A stretch of DNA of 19,006 nucleotides from CAURMH01 sp963525745 (GTDB lineage Bacteria; Pseudomonadota; Gammaproteobacteria; Enterobacterales; Pasteurellaceae), in assembly GCA_963525745.1 (NCBI GenBank), contig CAURMH010000031.1, positions 1 through 19,006 of the forward strand, in the 5' to 3' direction. Position numbers and translations under genes: made by a program. This document shows positions 1-5,834 of this stretch, piece after piece; positions within the stretch are counted from its first letter, which is position 1, and every line of letters begins with the position of its first letter. Below the pieces are notes generated by a model. The model saw only the letters and a list, made by a program, of their open reading frames with translations, searched no databases and was not told the origin of the DNA.

Positions 1-181
1 CAAAATAAACGATCTAAACTCTGTCGCATTTTGTTGTATTAGCACAGGCGAATTTCGTTTTCCGAACCAAGAAGCGGCAGAAATTGTCGTGAAAACCGTG
101 CTGGAATTTTTGGTGGAAAATCCGGAAATGTGTGTGGTGTTTAATGTGTTTAAGGATTTGGATTGGGGGATTTATCACTAG
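1..181 (+). CDS. Macro-domain protein, C-terminal fragment (5' end outside window)
   Basis: The frame is open from base 2 to a TAG at 179-181, giving the last 59 residues of a protein whose start lies before the window. The segment SVAFCCISTGEFRFPNQEAA, followed by a helix and the ending VVFNVFKDLDWGIYH, is typical of the C-terminal half of macro (Appr-1''-p / ADP-ribose hydrolase) domains. The ISTG motif is part of the ADP-ribose-binding loop. The double-Cys CCISTG form resembles the protein-ADP-ribose hydrolase (zinc-type or SirTM-like) subgroup, so removal of ADP-ribose from proteins is the likely activity. Zinc ligands would lie upstream and cannot be checked. The assignment to a macro domain is firm and the subgroup is inferred. 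A hairpin at 205-236 closes the transcript. Confidence 0.8.
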   Translation, partial: KINDLNSVAFCCISTGEFRFPNQEAAEIVVKTVLEFLVENPEMCVVFNVFKDLDWGIYH

Positions 182-204
182 TTCTTGAATAAGAAATAAA
201 GTCA

Positions 205-236
205 AACGCCTTACTTTTCTTTCAAAGTAAGGCGTT
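205..236 (+). terminator. Hairpin after the macro-domain gene
   Basis: AACGCCTTACTTT (205-217) pairs perfectly with AAAGTAAGGCGTT (224-236), a 13-bp stem with a 6-base loop. It lies 24 bases after the stop of the plus-strand macro gene. The T-rich stretch on the plus side is spaced (CTCTTATTCGCTTTTTT), so termination efficiency is uncertain. It could also serve the minus-strand pseudogene ending at 309. Confidence 0.6.
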
Positions 237-308
237 CTCTTATTCGCTTTTTTAACTCTTTCAAAAATGACACAAAAACGTTTTTTTGTATGGAAGAAGT
301 ACGTTTTA

Positions 309-752
309 TTACAAACACAAATTTCTTTGTTCAAAAGAAATTTTCACTTTCTCATACCATTTTTGAATAACTTTTGTTGTCTCAACATCATCAGAAACAC
401 AAAGATTCAAAGTGCCTCTTGAGTGAGGTAATTCGCGTTGTTCAATTTCTCAATCCAAAACTCGAATTGGGCGACGATAAATCATCCAACTAACTTCTGA
501 ATTGTTATCTAAAACCTCATACATTCCGCCAATAATTTGAACTAAAGCAATCAATCTTTTCCCATTTTTTATAGCGACAATATCATTGACCTGCATTGTC
601 TCGCAAAAATAAGAAATTTGATTTCTATGCTCATCCCGGTCTCCTAAGCCAATAAATTACTTATGTTGAAGAATAGCAGGCACTTTTTCTGCAAATGCAG
701 GATCATCACTGGGAAACATTTGCATATGCCAGAATTGAATATTTGTTGTCAT
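309..752 (-). pseudogene. Decayed EVE-like / McrB N-terminal-like domain gene
   Basis: Read on the minus strand from ATG at 752, 148 codons are colinear with the EVE-superfamily domain found at the N-terminus of McrB-type AAA proteins. Recognisable pieces are an opening FWHMQM, then FIGLGDRDEHRNQI, then VNDIVAIKNGKRLIALVQII, then MIYRRPIRVLD, then RGTLNL. Two in-frame stops break it: TAA at codon 32 (657-659) and TGA at codon 101 (450-452). At codon 101 the family usually has tryptophan, consistent with TGG to TGA. EVE-like domains bind modified bases or RNA, and in McrB they read modified cytosine. No AAA motor or nuclease follows, so this was a stand-alone domain or a truncated one. The ATG follows directly on the TAG of the upstream gene, implying former translational coupling. 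Decay is seen directly; family assignment is from motif recognition. Confidence 0.65.
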
Positions 753-1481
753 CTATTCCAATAATCCTTTTATTGTTTCTTTTACAGTTAAATTACAAAA
801 TTTTTTAACCTCTTTTCGATGAATCGTTCCTGTCTCTTTAGCCAACAAACAAGTGCCGACCGCCTTAAGAACCCCTTGATCAGTTAATACGTATCCAAAG
901 TTACCATATTCTTCTGTCAAAAAATGCATAAAATCTTCTCTTAAATCCTCAGTATCAAATTCTTTTGTTTTGATCCCTTCTTGAAGTTCTTCAGCAAGTT
1001 CTAATAAGGTCATCCGTTTATATTTCGAAAATGAATATCTTGGCTCCCAATCTTTAGTTTGAAATTTTAGCTCATTTAAACGCGTAATTAAGGTTTGAAT
1101 AGAATCATCGCAAGTAATACGGATATTCTTAGGCTCATAAACATATTCATTTTGAAAATCTTTTCTGTTTAGATTACAAAAAATATTTGAATTATAATTT
1201 ATTTTATTTATTAACTCCAATAAGATTCCTTTACCTCTATTATTATAAATATCTGCCATTTTCTGAAGTTCTGAATAAATATTATTAGGCAATCCCCATC
1301 CCTCTCCTTTTTTGTCTTTTTCATTTAAGATTTGAGAGATTTGATGTAACGGCATTTGTAATACTTGCTCAACAGTCATTTCATTCGTAGGCTCATCAAT
1401 AGGCGGATCGCCTACAACATTTTCGGCATAACAATTCAATGATGAAAAAACAACGATTGCTGATATTAAAATTTTCTTCAT
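753..1481 (-). CDS. Unrecognised exported protein with signal peptide
   Basis: The product is 242 residues if started at ATG 1481, which has a well-spaced AAAGGA just upstream. The frame extends to 1505, but that start has no ribosome site. Residues 1-19 (MKKILISAIVVFSSLNCYA) form a clear signal peptide with an AYA-like cleavage site. The Cys before the site does not sit in a proper lipobox, so secretion to the periplasm rather than lipidation is favoured. The mature part is charged, mostly helical in appearance, and has four cysteines (in FCNLN, ITCDD, GTCLL and KFCNL) that could form two disulfides. I do not recognise the family. The stop TAG (753-755) directly abuts the ATG of the decayed EVE-like gene. 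The gene is AT-rich and sits between decayed genes, suggesting an accessory region. Confidence 0.7.
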   Translation of the reverse strand: MKKILISAIVVFSSLNCYAENVVGDPPIDEPTNEMTVEQVLQMPLHQISQILNEKDKKGEGWGLPNNIYSELQKMADIYNNRGKGILLELINKINYNSNIFCNLNRKDFQNEYVYEPKNIRITCDDSIQTLITRLNELKFQTKDWEPRYSFSKYKRMTLLELAEELQEGIKTKEFDTEDLREDFMHFLTEEYGNFGYVLTDQGVLKAVGTCLLAKETGTIHRKEVKKFCNLTVKETIKGLLE

Positions 1482-1510
1482 ATAAAAATCCTTTAGGTTT
1501 AACAAGATGT

Positions 1511-1553
1511 TTTACTCTCTATGTCAATAGAGAGTAAAGGAAGTATACTTCCT
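1511..1553 (-). promoter_or_regulatory. Two adjacent dyads upstream of the exported-protein gene
   Basis: TTTACTCTCTAT (1511-1522) pairs perfectly with ATAGAGAGTAAA (1527-1538) around a 4-base loop. Immediately beside it lies the perfect 16-bp palindrome AGGAAGTATACTTCCT (1538-1553). On the minus strand the palindrome contains TATACT, a fair -10 hexamer. The hairpin region contains TTGACA (1522-1527), a perfect -35, but its 17-spaced partner TGTTAA is poor and would start transcription inside the ribosome site. An operator over the -10 followed by a leader hairpin is the likelier reading. This is inference. Confidence 0.4.
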
Positions 1554-1636
1554 CGAAATTTTCTAACGTAAAGGAGTGCAAATAAGTATAAAAATGATGA
1601 TATTTAATAGTTTAAAAACAAAAAGTGCGGTGAAAA

Positions 1637-1812
1637 TGATCTACACCCCAAAAGTTGGATTCAACAACCAACAATTAAGGTGCAGATCTTTTATGGGTAA
1701 ACATTACACAATAGAATTTAAATTACAGGCTCTCCAACTTATCTTGAATGGGAAAATGAGTATTAAAAGAAGCGGTGCGTACAATAATCGTCTAAATTTT
1801 GGGGGAAGATCA
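1637..1812 (+). mobile_element. 176-bp IS3-family (IS150-like) remnant with both ends
   Basis: The left end (TGATCTACACCCCAAAAGTT, from 1637) and the right end (reverse complement TGATCTTCCCCCAAAATTTA, from 1812) are imperfect terminal inverted repeats with the TG...CA termini and CACCCCAAAAGTTGG core of IS150-group elements. A full IS3-family element is about 1.2-1.5 kb, so nearly everything between the start of orfA and the right end has been lost. No clear 3-base target duplication is visible (AAA on the left, ATT on the right). Confidence 0.7.
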
Positions 1813-1818
1813 ATTTAA
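1693..1818 (+). pseudogene. IS3-family orfA (transposase N-terminus), truncated
   Basis: From ATG 1693 the frame starts MGKHYTIEFKLQALQLILNG, the beginning of the helix-turn-helix OrfA protein of IS3-family elements. After about 24 codons the match ends and the frame runs through non-homologous sequence (RSGAYNNRLNFGG) into the right terminal repeat, where it stops. OrfA is normally about 100-170 residues and OrfB, with the DDE catalytic triad, is absent, so the element cannot move on its own. The longer frame from 1576 upstream of this ATG crosses the left terminal repeat and an uptake signal and is unlikely to be translated. Confidence 0.65.
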
Positions 1819-1920
1819 CCGCACTTTACTATTTTATTGCCGTAACCCCTAAACGTGGCTCAAGGTATAGGTAAAAAGGTTATCTATAAAATAAAAATCT
1901 TGTTCTTATAACCCATTCAT

Positions 1921-3321
1921 CTAAACTTTGTGGCGTAAATGATCGCCGTCTGTTTTATTTAAAAACGATAATGTCCAAACTAATAACAGCGCGAATAAGG
2001 AAGATGCAATAAAAGTATAGCTGAATGCCAATTGAAGTCGTTCACCCGTATCGCCGTAGAAATAACGGAAGATGGCTAACAGAATAGATGAAACGGCGAT
2101 ACCAAATCCAATGCCAACTTGTTGCATAATGCTTAACATCGTTGAACCGGCGCCGGCTTGCTGTGAACTAAGATCGCCGACGGTCAACGTATTGATTGCC
2201 GAAAAAATGATCGACATGCAGGCGCCGTAGCAAACGAGATTGAGGACAATTCGCCACATTGGTGTATCGGCGCGTAAAAACGCCATTGACACGATAGAAA
2301 GTCCCATGCATATTGAAACGACAATGAGCGTCGTCTTATAGTTAAAATGAGCCAAAATACGCACAACAAAGGTTTTAAACACAACAGATGTGGCCGCAAT
2401 CGGGGCCAAAAGCCAGCCCGACATCTCGGCACTATAACCGAAAGCAAGTTGAAACATTAACGGTAGCAAAAACGGAATCCCTGAAGCCGATAAACGAATA
2501 TAGGCATTGGCAATCATCCCTAATTTAAAGGTTCGCACTTGAAATAAAGAGAGCGGCAAAATCGCATTTTCATTATTTTTGGCAAATTGATAATAAGCGC
2601 CCATTAACAAAAATCCGGTAACTAATATCAGGTATGCAATTAAGTTGTTTTGAGTTGTTTCGCTTAATAAATCCAACCCGAGCGTTAAGCCGACGAGACC
2701 CGATGCAAACAATAAATAGCCGCTCCAATCCAACTTATGGATTTCCCCGCGGATATTCGGGATAACCAAATGAGCCGCAAAAATGCCTGCTATACCTATT
2801 GGAATATTAATTAAAAAGATCCAATGCCAACTAATATGTGAAACAAACCAGCCGCCTAAAATAGGCCCTAAAATAGGACCGATTAATCCCGCCGTAGCCA
2901 TTAAATTCCATGCATAGAGAAGTTGATGTTTCGGGACGATTTGAATAATAGCCAAGCGGGCAACCGGCATCATAAAAGCACCGCCGCAACCCTGTAATAC
3001 CCGAGTCCAAACCAATATATCCAGCGAAGTGGCCACGGCACAAGCAATCGAACCTAGAATAAATAAAAAGACCGCGGTCTGGAAAATAGAACGTGCGCCA
3101 TATCTTGCCGAAATCCACGCAGTAAGCGGCATGAATAAGGCGACGGCAAGGGAATAACTGATAATAACCATCTGCATTTCAAATGCCGGTTCATGTAAAT
3201 CAGCAGCAATCGTGGGTAATGCGGTATTTAAAATTGTGGCGTCTAAACTCTGCATAAACAGCGCCATCGCCGCCACCCACGAAAGAGGTCGATAGTCAGT
3301 GGTTGTCATAAAGTTTGTCAT
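1921..3321 (-). CDS. mdtD: MFS drug/proton antiporter, DHA2 family, MdtD-like
   Basis: The product is 466 residues from ATG 3321. It is an inner-membrane transporter of the DHA2 (EmrB/QacA) type, closely resembling E. coli MdtD along its length. Visible signatures are FMQSLDATILNTALPTIA at the first span, RVLQGCGGAFMMPVARLAII, the antiporter motif C GPILGPILGGWF, and SWHWIFLINIPIG. Length and hydrophobic pattern fit about 14 membrane spans. Substrate is unknown; proton-driven efflux is the family role. The open frame extends four codons to a GTG at 3333, but that GTG is part of an uptake signal, so ATG 3321 (or MTTTD at 3309) is preferred; no strong ribosome site is visible. It follows tonB by 66 bases on the same strand with no convincing terminator between, so read-through from the exbB operon is possible. 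The symbol rests on similarity only. Confidence 0.85.
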   Translation of the reverse strand: MTNFMTTTDYRPLSWVAAMALFMQSLDATILNTALPTIAADLHEPAFEMQMVIISYSLAVALFMPLTAWISARYGARSIFQTAVFLFILGSIACAVATSLDILVWTRVLQGCGGAFMMPVARLAIIQIVPKHQLLYAWNLMATAGLIGPILGPILGGWFVSHISWHWIFLINIPIGIAGIFAAHLVIPNIRGEIHKLDWSGYLLFASGLVGLTLGLDLLSETTQNNLIAYLILVTGFLLMGAYYQFAKNNENAILPLSLFQVRTFKLGMIANAYIRLSASGIPFLLPLMFQLAFGYSAEMSGWLLAPIAATSVVFKTFVVRILAHFNYKTTLIVVSICMGLSIVSMAFLRADTPMWRIVLNLVCYGACMSIIFSAINTLTVGDLSSQQAGAGSTMLSIMQQVGIGFGIAVSSILLAIFRYFYGDTGERLQLAFSYTFIASSLFALLLVWTLSFLNKTDGDHLRHKV

Positions 3322-3387
3322 TTTTGACCGCACTTGGTCATTGCTCAGTGCGATCTATTATGCCGTGCCGTTAAACGGTAGATAATT

Positions 3388-4146
3388 TTATTGCAAATTG
3401 TAATTAATCGGCACTGTCATGCTTGCGCCTAAACCCGCCGGGCGGGGACCGATGGATCTTGAGCGGCGTATCGCCTCCAACGCCGAGTTATCAAGGCTTT
3501 CATCCCCTGACGATTGAATAACCCGCTCGCCATTTAATGAGCCGTCAGTCGCAATAGTAAAAGCAATTTTCACAACGCCTTGTTTACGCATCATTCTTGC
3601 CCGCGCCGGATAAACTTTATGTTTTTCAATTTCACGACGAAGTGCAGTTCGATAAGCATCAAGTTCGCTGCTGCTCGCACCGGAACCGGCGACATTAGCC
3701 TGCGAATTAACTGCACCGATACTTGTGGCTTTTGAATTAACAGCATGATCGGAATTCACATTATGATCACCTTTGGGCAATTTTTTCGGATTAATAACCG
3801 GCTTTTCAGGTGTTTTTTCCTTCGATTCTTCTTTTATTTTTTCTTTCGGCTTTTCTATTTTCTTTTCCGGCGTTTTGTTTTTTTCGGGGTCCGGTTTTTT
3901 CGTTGGGTCGGCGACGGTTTCCTGGGCTTCCAATTTAGGTTCTGCTTTTATCGGCTCAGGCGCCGGCGCAGTTTCTTCAACCACCATCCCCTGCAACATT
4001 TCCATGGAAATTGTCGTCGCAAGCTCGCCGGCCACACTGTTGGCGCTTTCGCTTGGTTTATACCACGAATAAAATAACGCGCCGACGATTATGCCATGAA
4101 TCATCAACGAGATGAGCAAACCTATAAGTGAACGTTTTGCTTGCAT
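3388..4146 (-). CDS. tonB: TonB, energy-transducing periplasmic protein
   Basis: TonB couples the proton motive force, via ExbB/ExbD, to outer-membrane receptors for iron, haem and similar ligands. The product is 252 residues. A single N-terminal membrane anchor (about 6-29) carries the Ser13/His17 pair (SLMIH) that matches the functional SxxxH face. Residues about 55-130 are a rigid Pro/Lys/Glu spacer with many PEK/KEK units. The C-terminal TonB domain (about 165-252) has KVYPARARMMRKQGVVKIAF, then SLDNSALEAIRRSRSIGPRP and the final VPINYNL. The start has AGGA six bases upstream and lies 7 bases after the exbD stop. The low-complexity spacer produces long antisense frames that are not genes. 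Confidence 0.96.
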   Translation of the reverse strand: MQAKRSLIGLLISLMIHGIIVGALFYSWYKPSESANSVAGELATTISMEMLQGMVVEETAPAPEPIKAEPKLEAQETVADPTKKPDPEKNKTPEKKIEKPKEKIKEESKEKTPEKPVINPKKLPKGDHNVNSDHAVNSKATSIGAVNSQANVAGSGASSSELDAYRTALRREIEKHKVYPARARMMRKQGVVKIAFTIATDGSLNGERVIQSSGDESLDNSALEAIRRSRSIGPRPAGLGASMTVPINYNLQ

Positions 4147-4153
4147 GGTTTTC

Positions 4154-4648
4154 CTAATTTACGGCAGGTGAAAAATCGGGATTATGCTGCGGCTCGTACG
4201 TGCGTTTTCCACGACCATCACCATGTCTTTTGTGATAGGTATGTTTTATATCATAAGAGGTGTTTTGTGCATTTCCTTTCATAGAAACGATTGCGACATT
4301 TTTAATTTCATTTTTGGCTAAAATGTCGGTAATAGAAACGAAATCTTGGAAAGTGGCTTCGGCATCAATTTTTAACGTCACTTTCTGCGCTTTATTCCAA
4401 CCGGCAACTTCCTGCTCTAAGGCTTCCTGCTCGATCGGCTTATCATTGAAAAAAAGTTGGCCATCTGCGGTAACCGTTAATAATTTTGCCAATTCATCAG
4501 ACTTAAATGCCACCGTGCTGCTTGCCTTAGGAACATTTACCTGAATTTTTCCCTGAGAAATAAATGATGCCGTAATAAGCACAACCGCCAACAGCACCAA
4601 CATAATATCGATGAAAGGAATAATGTTGATTTCGTCGAATTTTTTCAC
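4154..4648 (-). CDS. exbD: ExbD, TonB-motor proton-channel subunit
   Basis: ExbD is the single-span partner of ExbB in the inner membrane. The product is 164 residues from a GTG start at 4648 preceded by AAGGA inside the exbB end, only 3 bases after the exbB stop, so translation is probably coupled. The membrane span carries the essential aspartate Asp14 (NIIPFIDIMLVLL). The periplasmic part follows with KIQVNVPKA, a LTVTADGQLFFNDKPI strand and LKIDAEATFQDFVSITD. After IVSMKGNA, where ExbD proteins normally finish, there is an extra tail of about 35 residues rich in His, Lys and Arg (HTYHKRHGDGRGKRTYEPQH). The stop TAG is 7 bases from tonB. Confidence 0.95.
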   Translation of the reverse strand: MKKFDEINIIPFIDIMLVLLAVVLITASFISQGKIQVNVPKASSTVAFKSDELAKLLTVTADGQLFFNDKPIEQEALEQEVAGWNKAQKVTLKIDAEATFQDFVSITDILAKNEIKNVAIVSMKGNAQNTSYDIKHTYHKRHGDGRGKRTYEPQHNPDFSPAVN

Positions 4649-4651
4649 CGC

Positions 4652-5104
4652 TTATTCCTTATCTTTTTGCGAATTTAATACTTTCCATTTTAATCGATTA
4701 ACCTCAACTTTACGTCCTAGGCCGTTATAGAAAATCATTGACGGAATCGCGACTAAAATGCCGAGCGCGGTTGCCTTTAAGGCAAGCGACAAATGCATCA
4801 TAATCGAACCGGCATCCACATCACCGCCCCCTTGACCGATTTGATAAAAAGTCAGCAAAATGCCGATAACGGTTCCCAATAAGCCAACATAAGGCGCATT
4901 GGCGCCGATGGTTGAAATAATGGTCATATTGCGATTCAGATCGATTTCAAGGGCGTGAATATTTGAATAATTCTTAACATTAACTCGTTTTAAAAAAATA
5001 AATCGCTCAATGACCATTGCTAACATGATAACACTCATTAAAAGCAATAATCCGATAATAATGTAGTCGCTATATTGTTGTAAAAAATCAAAAAGCTGCG
5101 GCAT
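4652..5104 (-). CDS. exbB: ExbB, TonB-motor scaffold subunit
   Basis: The product is 150 residues from ATG 5104 with AAGGAAG well placed upstream. The frame extends to 5149, but the extra 15 residues (MKLILNCLNFTKEDK) cross the promoter and operator region and lack a ribosome site. ExbB/MotA/TolQ family features are a first span at about 15-35 (IIIGLLLLMSVIMLAMVIERF), IGANAPYVGLLGTVIGI leading into the second span, and LALKATALGILVAIPSMIFYN in the third. The protein is the short Haemophilus-type ExbB, without the extra N-terminal extension of the long forms. It forms the pentameric proton channel with ExbD. First gene of the exbB-exbD-tonB operon. Confidence 0.95.
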   Translation of the reverse strand: MPQLFDFLQQYSDYIIIGLLLLMSVIMLAMVIERFIFLKRVNVKNYSNIHALEIDLNRNMTIISTIGANAPYVGLLGTVIGILLTFYQIGQGGGDVDAGSIMMHLSLALKATALGILVAIPSMIFYNGLGRKVEVNRLKWKVLNSQKDKE

Positions 5105-5130
5105 CTTGTCTTCCTTTGTAAAATTTAGGC

Positions 5131-5151
5131 AATTGAGAATTAATTTCAATT
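5131..5151 (-). promoter_or_regulatory. Putative Fur box upstream of exbB
   Basis: AATTGA (5131-5136) and TCAATT (5146-5151) form an inverted repeat around GAATTAATT. The core TGAGAATTAATTTCA fits the 7-1-7 Fur pattern TGATAAT-N-ATTATCA at 11 of 14 positions. It lies 27 bases before the exbB start and just downstream of a plausible -10, where repressor binding would block transcription. Iron regulation of exbB-exbD-tonB is common; the site here is a prediction. Confidence 0.45.
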
Positions 5152-5158
5152 CTGTTGA

Positions 5159-5187
5159 ATTTTAGCAAAAGGAAAAAATGGCGTAAA
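5159..5187 (-). promoter_or_regulatory. Candidate exbB operon promoter
   Basis: On the minus strand TTTACG (5182-5187) and TAAAAT (5159-5164) are separated by exactly 17 bases. The predicted start near 5152 falls at the edge of the Fur-like dyad and leaves a leader of about 48 bases. Confidence 0.4.
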
Positions 5188-5214
5188 TATAAATTCGGTG
5201 AAATGTAAAAAAAT

Positions 5215-5252
5215 CCGACCGCACTTCTCATTAAATTAAAAAGTGCGGTCGG
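5215..5252 (-). terminator. bcp terminator made of inverted uptake signals
   Basis: CCGACCGCACTT (5215-5226) pairs perfectly with AAGTGCGGTCGG (5241-5252), a 12-bp GC-rich stem. On the minus strand it is followed by ATTTTTTTAC, a good intrinsic terminator for bcp, 11 bases after its stop codon. Both arms are full uptake signals. Confidence 0.85.
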
Positions 5253-5263
5253 TTATGGTGGAG

Positions 5264-5731
5264 TTATTGTTCCTTGAGATAATCCAATATAACGGAATGG
5301 TGATCGGTCGTTTTAAATTTATCGAAGACTTGCTGAATGTTGCCTTTTTCATCAATTAAAAAGCTGATTCGATGAATACCGTCAAAAATCCGCCCCATGA
5401 ATTTTTTCTCTCCCCATACGCCGAATAGGTCGGCGACATGGTGATCGCCGTCGGAAAGCAGTGTAAAGCCTAAGGCTTTTTTCACATCAAATTGTGCCAG
5501 TTTTTGTATCGGATCGGGACTTATACCTAAAATGACCACTCCCAGCTCATCGAACTCGGCCTTGCTATCGCGTAGAGCGCAGGCTTGTGTGGTACAACCG
5601 GGCGTCAATGCCTTAGGATAAAAGTAAATCAGCACTTTTTTTCCGCGAAAATCTGTTAACGACACCAAATGGCCCTGTTGATCCGGCAAGCTGAAGTCTG
5701 GCGCGACTTCGCCGACTTTTAATGTTTTCAT
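5264..5731 (-). CDS. bcp: Bcp, thiol peroxidase (peroxiredoxin Q)
   Basis: A cytoplasmic peroxiredoxin that reduces hydrogen peroxide and organic hydroperoxides using thioredoxin-type reductants. The product is 155 residues from ATG 5731, which has AAAGGA upstream. The 12-residue upstream extension of the frame crosses a hairpin and a T-run and is not used. The fold signature KVGEVAPDFSLPDQQG is followed by YFYPKALTPGCTTQACALRD with peroxidatic Cys46 and resolving Cys51, the atypical 2-Cys spacing of the BCP group. The conserved arginine lies in HRISFLIDEKG. Residue 42 of the motif reads KALTPGC where many homologues have KAMTPGC, an ordinary change. Divergent from dapA. Confidence 0.95.
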   Translation of the reverse strand: MKTLKVGEVAPDFSLPDQQGHLVSLTDFRGKKVLIYFYPKALTPGCTTQACALRDSKAEFDELGVVILGISPDPIQKLAQFDVKKALGFTLLSDGDHHVADLFGVWGEKKFMGRIFDGIHRISFLIDEKGNIQQVFDKFKTTDHHSVILDYLKEQ

Positions 5732-5756
5732 AAAAAATCCTTTAAAATTAAAAAAA

Positions 5757-5773
5757 ACCGTTTGCAAAACGGT
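5757..5773 (-). promoter_or_regulatory. Leader hairpin with T-run ahead of bcp
   Basis: On the minus strand ACCGTTT-TGC-AAACGGT is a 7-bp stem with a 3-base loop, followed immediately by seven T residues and then AATTTT. This has the form of an intrinsic terminator, yet it lies between the candidate bcp promoter and the bcp ribosome site. It may attenuate bcp transcription or protect the 5' end. Confidence 0.45.
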
Positions 5774-5776
5774 ACC

Positions 5777-5806
5777 ATTTTAGCGATCCTAACTCTAATT
5801 TTCCAA
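5777..5806 (-). promoter_or_regulatory. Candidate bcp promoter
   Basis: TTGGAA (5801-5806) and TAAAAT (5777-5782) on the minus strand are 18 bases apart. Transcription would start near 5770-5773, at the base of the leader hairpin. Confidence 0.4.
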
Positions 5807-5834
5807 ATGATAAATTGTATACCTTGGAGGCCTT

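Larger units (their letters stand above)
1622..1827. repeat. Inverted uptake-signal pair enclosing an IS remnant
   Basis: AAAGTGCGGTGAAAATGATC (1622-1641) is matched at 18 of 20 positions by the reverse complement of the segment at 1808-1827. Each arm contains a complete 9-base uptake signal (1623-1631 and 1818-1826). Inverted uptake-signal pairs usually lie about 5-40 bases apart and act as terminators. Here they are about 185 bases apart because the IS remnant fills the loop. Confidence 0.7.

Noticed and set aside
14..334. 106-residue minus-strand open frame
   Set aside because: It runs antisense through the macro-domain gene and its terminator, has no ribosome site and no recognisable motif.
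1576..1692. N-terminal extension of the IS orfA frame
   Set aside because: It translates across an uptake signal and the IS terminal repeat, so it is chance continuation rather than protein.
3745..4077. Long plus-strand open frames across tonB
   Set aside because: They are the antisense of the Pro/Lys/Glu spacer of TonB; the Phe/Arg-rich or Phe/Ser/Gly-rich products are a by-product of its codon bias.
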